The notes under the pieces: model-generated | The model's input: the letters and a program-made list of their open reading frames with translations, nothing else | Databases searched by the model: none | What the model was told of the DNA's origin: nothing | Shown: piece after piece, positions 61,431 through 64,000 of the stretch | Position numbering within the stretch: position 1 is the first letter of the stretch | Layout: each line of letters opens with the position of its first letter | Made by a program: the position numbers and the translations under genes | Assembly (NCBI GenBank): GCA_037974665.1 | Contig: CM075765.1 | Coordinates: 8,539,501 to 8,603,500, forward strand | Direction: 5' to 3' | DNA: 64,000 nt | Origin: Ehretia macrophylla | Lineage: Eukaryota > Streptophyta > Magnoliopsida > Boraginales > Ehretiaceae

Positions 61431-63387
61431 GTGTTTGCTTTAGACCAGGAAGAGCTCTCTGACACGACCGTGGTGGTAGGTGGTACTTTTCTTATTAATA
61501 GTCAACCGGTCATAGTTTTGATTGATACTGGGGCCACACATTCCTTTATCACTCCTATGTGTGCAAAATCTATTGTTTTAAAAGTTGATAAACTGCCATG
61601 TAAAATTAAAGTAGGCAATCCTATGGGTACAAAGTTTGTAATAGAGTCTGTGTGTAAATCTTGTGGCATTTACATTGAGGGGCGCATGTTTCTTGTTGAT
61701 TTAATTATCTTACCCTTCCGAGATTTTGAAGTCATTTTGGGGATGGATTGGTTAGGTCAGTATTATGCTTATCCGAATTGTAGAAGAAAAATTGTGACAT
61801 TAGAAATGCCTGATCAACCAGTAATTAAAATTGTGGGAAGTCGTAAATCAATTGGAACTTGTATAGTTTCTTCTATTAAAGCAACTAAGCTGCTGGGTAA
61901 AGGTTGTGAAGCTTACTTAGCTTATTTAATTAATCAGTCTGGGGATAAGTTAAAGTTGAGTAAGGTGCCAGTTGTAAAAGATTTTCCAGGAGTATTTCCT
62001 GAAAAATTGCCTAGGCTACCACCTTATAGAGAAATAGAATTTGTGATTGATCTGTTGCCAGGAACTAACCCTATTTCTAGAACCCCATATAGAATGGCTC
62101 CTCCTGAGTTGCAAGAGTTGAAAATTCAGCTGCAGGGCTTACTTGAAAAATGATTTATGCAACCTAGTTATTCGCCATGGGGTGCTCCTGTGTTGTTTGT
62201 AAAGCAGAAATATGACATTCTACGGTTGTGTATTGATTATCAGGGTCTCAATCAAGTGATTGTATAGAATAAGTATCTATTACCATTGATTGAGGAACTG
62301 TTTGATCAGTTGCAAGGTGATTCAGTGTATTCTAAATTTGATTTGAGACAAGGTTATTACCAGCTGAGAATTTGAAAAACAAATGTGCCCAAGACTACTT
62401 TCAGAACTAGGTATGACCACTATGAATTTGTTGTACTGCCATTTGGATTAACAAATGCCCCAACTGCCTTTATGAACTTAATGCAGAGGGTGGTTAGACT
62501 GTACTTAGAACAATTTGTTGTGATTTTTATTGATGATATATTGGTATACTCGAAATTTGAGGCAGAGCATGAAGAACATTTGAGGATTGTGTTGCAAACT
62601 TTACAAGAACATAAATTGTTTGCTAAATTTAGCAAGTGTGAGTTCTGGTTGAGACAAGTTGTCTTCTTGGGGCACATAATTTCCCAAGATGGGATTTCTG
62701 TGGATCCAGTCAAGATAGATGTGGTGTTGGCGTGGAAGAAGCCTGAAACTGTGACAGAGGTTCGTAGTTTTTTGGGATTAGCCGGTTACTACAGAAGATT
62801 TGTTAAATATTTCTCGAAGATTGCAGGACCTTTGACTCAACTTACTCAGAAGAAGACTGTATTTGATTGGAATAATAAATATGAAGCGAGTTTTCAAGAA
62901 CTGAAGAAGAGACTTACCACTACTCATATACTTGCACTGCCTGAGGGGATTGATAATTTGGTGATTTATAGTGATGCTTCGAATGAAGGTTTGGGCTGTG
63001 TTCTTATGTAAAACAATAAGGTAATAGCTTATGCCTCGAGGAAACTGAAGCCTTATGAGCTTAATTATCCTACACATGACCTTCAACTTGCTGCTATTGT
63101 ATTTGCTTTAAAGAAATGGTAACATTACTTGTGAGGTAATAAGTTTGAAATATTTACTGATCATAAAAGTTTGAAATATCTATTTTCTCAGAAAGATTTA
63201 AACATGAGGCAAAGGCGCTAGCTGGAGTTGTTGAATGATTATAATTGTACTATTAGCTATTTGCCTGATAAACCTAATATTGTTGCAGATGCAATGAGCT
63301 GGAAGGCTACAGTAACCAGTTTGATTATAAAGAATTGGGAGACTATGGAGAAGTTGTGTTTGTGGAAACCCAAGGCTCTAGAGACAG
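61431..63387 (+). pseudogene. Gypsy pol of element D (protease, RT, RNase H start)
   Basis: The protease has VLIDTGATHSFI at about 61516 and ILGMDWL. Reverse transcriptase follows with [36 protein letters not shown] and the active site [10 protein letters not shown] (about 62525-62555). RNase H begins with [13 protein letters not shown] (about 62970) and ends near ADAMSWK, where LTR H interrupts. It is a broken fossil; no integrase is visible before the interruption. Confidence 0.88.
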
Positions 63388-64000
63388 TGTCACGCTCTAA
63401 CTCGACCCCACCTACAATCAGTCAGGACGCAACAGAATTTCGACAGTATAACGACAGTAATTAAGACACCGAGGCTCTAAACCTACCTCTTATCAATATC
63501 ATACATCTAACTCTACAAACCATTCAACAATCAACTCCCCAATTAAATTAACAACATACAACATAACCATATTATACAATTATCATTCCTTCAACAATCC
63601 GTTCATAGTTATACGCCTCCGTTCCAACTTCATGCATAGACTATACATACATTTCAAAATAGATTATAGACCAACTTAGTAATCTAAACATGATCAAAAG
63701 AAAGACTACTAAACTATCATACATAAGTCTTTAAGTTAGAGTAGGTTTATAATACATCATAATACATCAACTACAAACAATCTCATGGCAATGACTCCTG
63801 CATATAAGACTCATCCACGAAAGACGCATTTTCCTCTTCAAAAGGCACGTACCCGTAGTCTTGCTCAACAACACCTATAAGCATGCAATAATTGAGAGTA
63901 AGCTTATATAAAACAAGCCCAGTGAGAATCTGATAGATCTCTGACAGTATTTACTATACTCCTTGGAAATAATCCTCTGAGCAGTAAACACACAATAAAC
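63388..64000 (-). repeat. LTR H of the G family, partial (runs off right edge)
   Basis: Starts TGTCACGCTCTAACTCGACCCC and resembles the start of LTR G (TGTCACGCCCCAACTCG), including the downstream GACGCAACAGAATTTCG versus GCGACGAAATTTCG. It cuts D's pol. The candidate target copy on its left is GACAG (63383-63387); the right end is not visible, so solo or full status is unknown. Confidence 0.75.

Larger units (their letters stand above)
51867..63387 (+). mobile_element. Gypsy LTR retrotransposon D, chromovirus-like, with nested insertions
   Basis: Plus-strand Ty3/Gypsy fossil: 5' LTR 51867-57297 (split by solo LTR F), primer site at 57304, leader split by solo LTR E2, gag, protease, reverse transcriptase and the start of RNase H, then cut by LTR H at 63388. 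It starts only 4 bp past J's target duplication in element I. The 3' part and LTR lie outside the window. The Tekay/Del-like chromovirus lineage is favoured by the LTR ends and Pol sequence. Broken, with several breaks apart from the insertions. Confidence 0.85.

Noticed and set aside
1-64000. tRNA, rRNA or other structured RNA genes
   Set aside because: The only tRNA-like matches were the short primer-binding sites of LTR elements; no cloverleaf-sized match was seen by eye.

Overview
This window looks like an intergenic and gene-cluster stretch of a flowering plant nuclear genome, most likely a eudicot. The evidence is spliced wall-associated-kinase-like (WAKL) genes, a FAR1-type Mutator transposon, a CACTA transposon, and several layers of Copia and Gypsy LTR retrotransposons. 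There is no bacterial-style gene organisation, and no tRNA, rRNA or CRISPR was seen. The species cannot be named from the sequence.

Layout, left to right. 1-13217 is a nested stack of LTR retrotransposon fossils on the minus strand. A Copia element (C, running off the left edge) sits in the gag of a Gypsy element (A). A's 5' LTR in turn abuts a truncated LTR of an 8.4 kb Tat-lineage Gypsy element (B), which also carries an antisense ORF region on the plus strand. 13669-18984 is a FAR1-type Mutator-like DNA transposon with ~160-180 bp terminal inverted repeats. Its transposase is decayed, and a solo LTR of family A sits inside its left terminal repeat. 19429-22767 is an intact-looking three-exon WAKL receptor kinase gene on the minus strand, the only host gene here that looks complete.

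Upstream of it, 21873-32409 is a head-to-tail triplication of a ~3.51 kb unit. Each unit holds nearly all of WAKL exon 1 plus ~2.6 kb of upstream DNA, and each carries the same Mutator-like non-autonomous insertion. The middle copy looks like an unequal-crossover chimera. The two extra copies keep a 313-codon open frame for a secreted ectodomain without EGF, membrane or kinase parts.

33517-36985 is a non-autonomous CACTA element with 3-bp target duplications. 37215-40826 is another terminal-inverted-repeat element, split by a solo LTR. 41188-43901 is a further solo LTR. 44090-45820 holds WAKL pseudogene debris. 46040-64000 is a second nest: a Copia element (I) is interrupted by a solo LTR (J) and by a Gypsy chromovirus-like element (D, plus strand), and D is itself interrupted by solo LTRs F and E2 and by an LTR (H) that runs off the right edge.

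The main themes are three. The WAKL cluster is evolving by tandem duplication and decay. Six solo LTRs each have perfect 5-bp target duplications, or close to it, which is a direct record of LTR-LTR recombination purging elements. The insertion order can be read from the nesting. All boundaries were read by eye; no alignment or database search was run.
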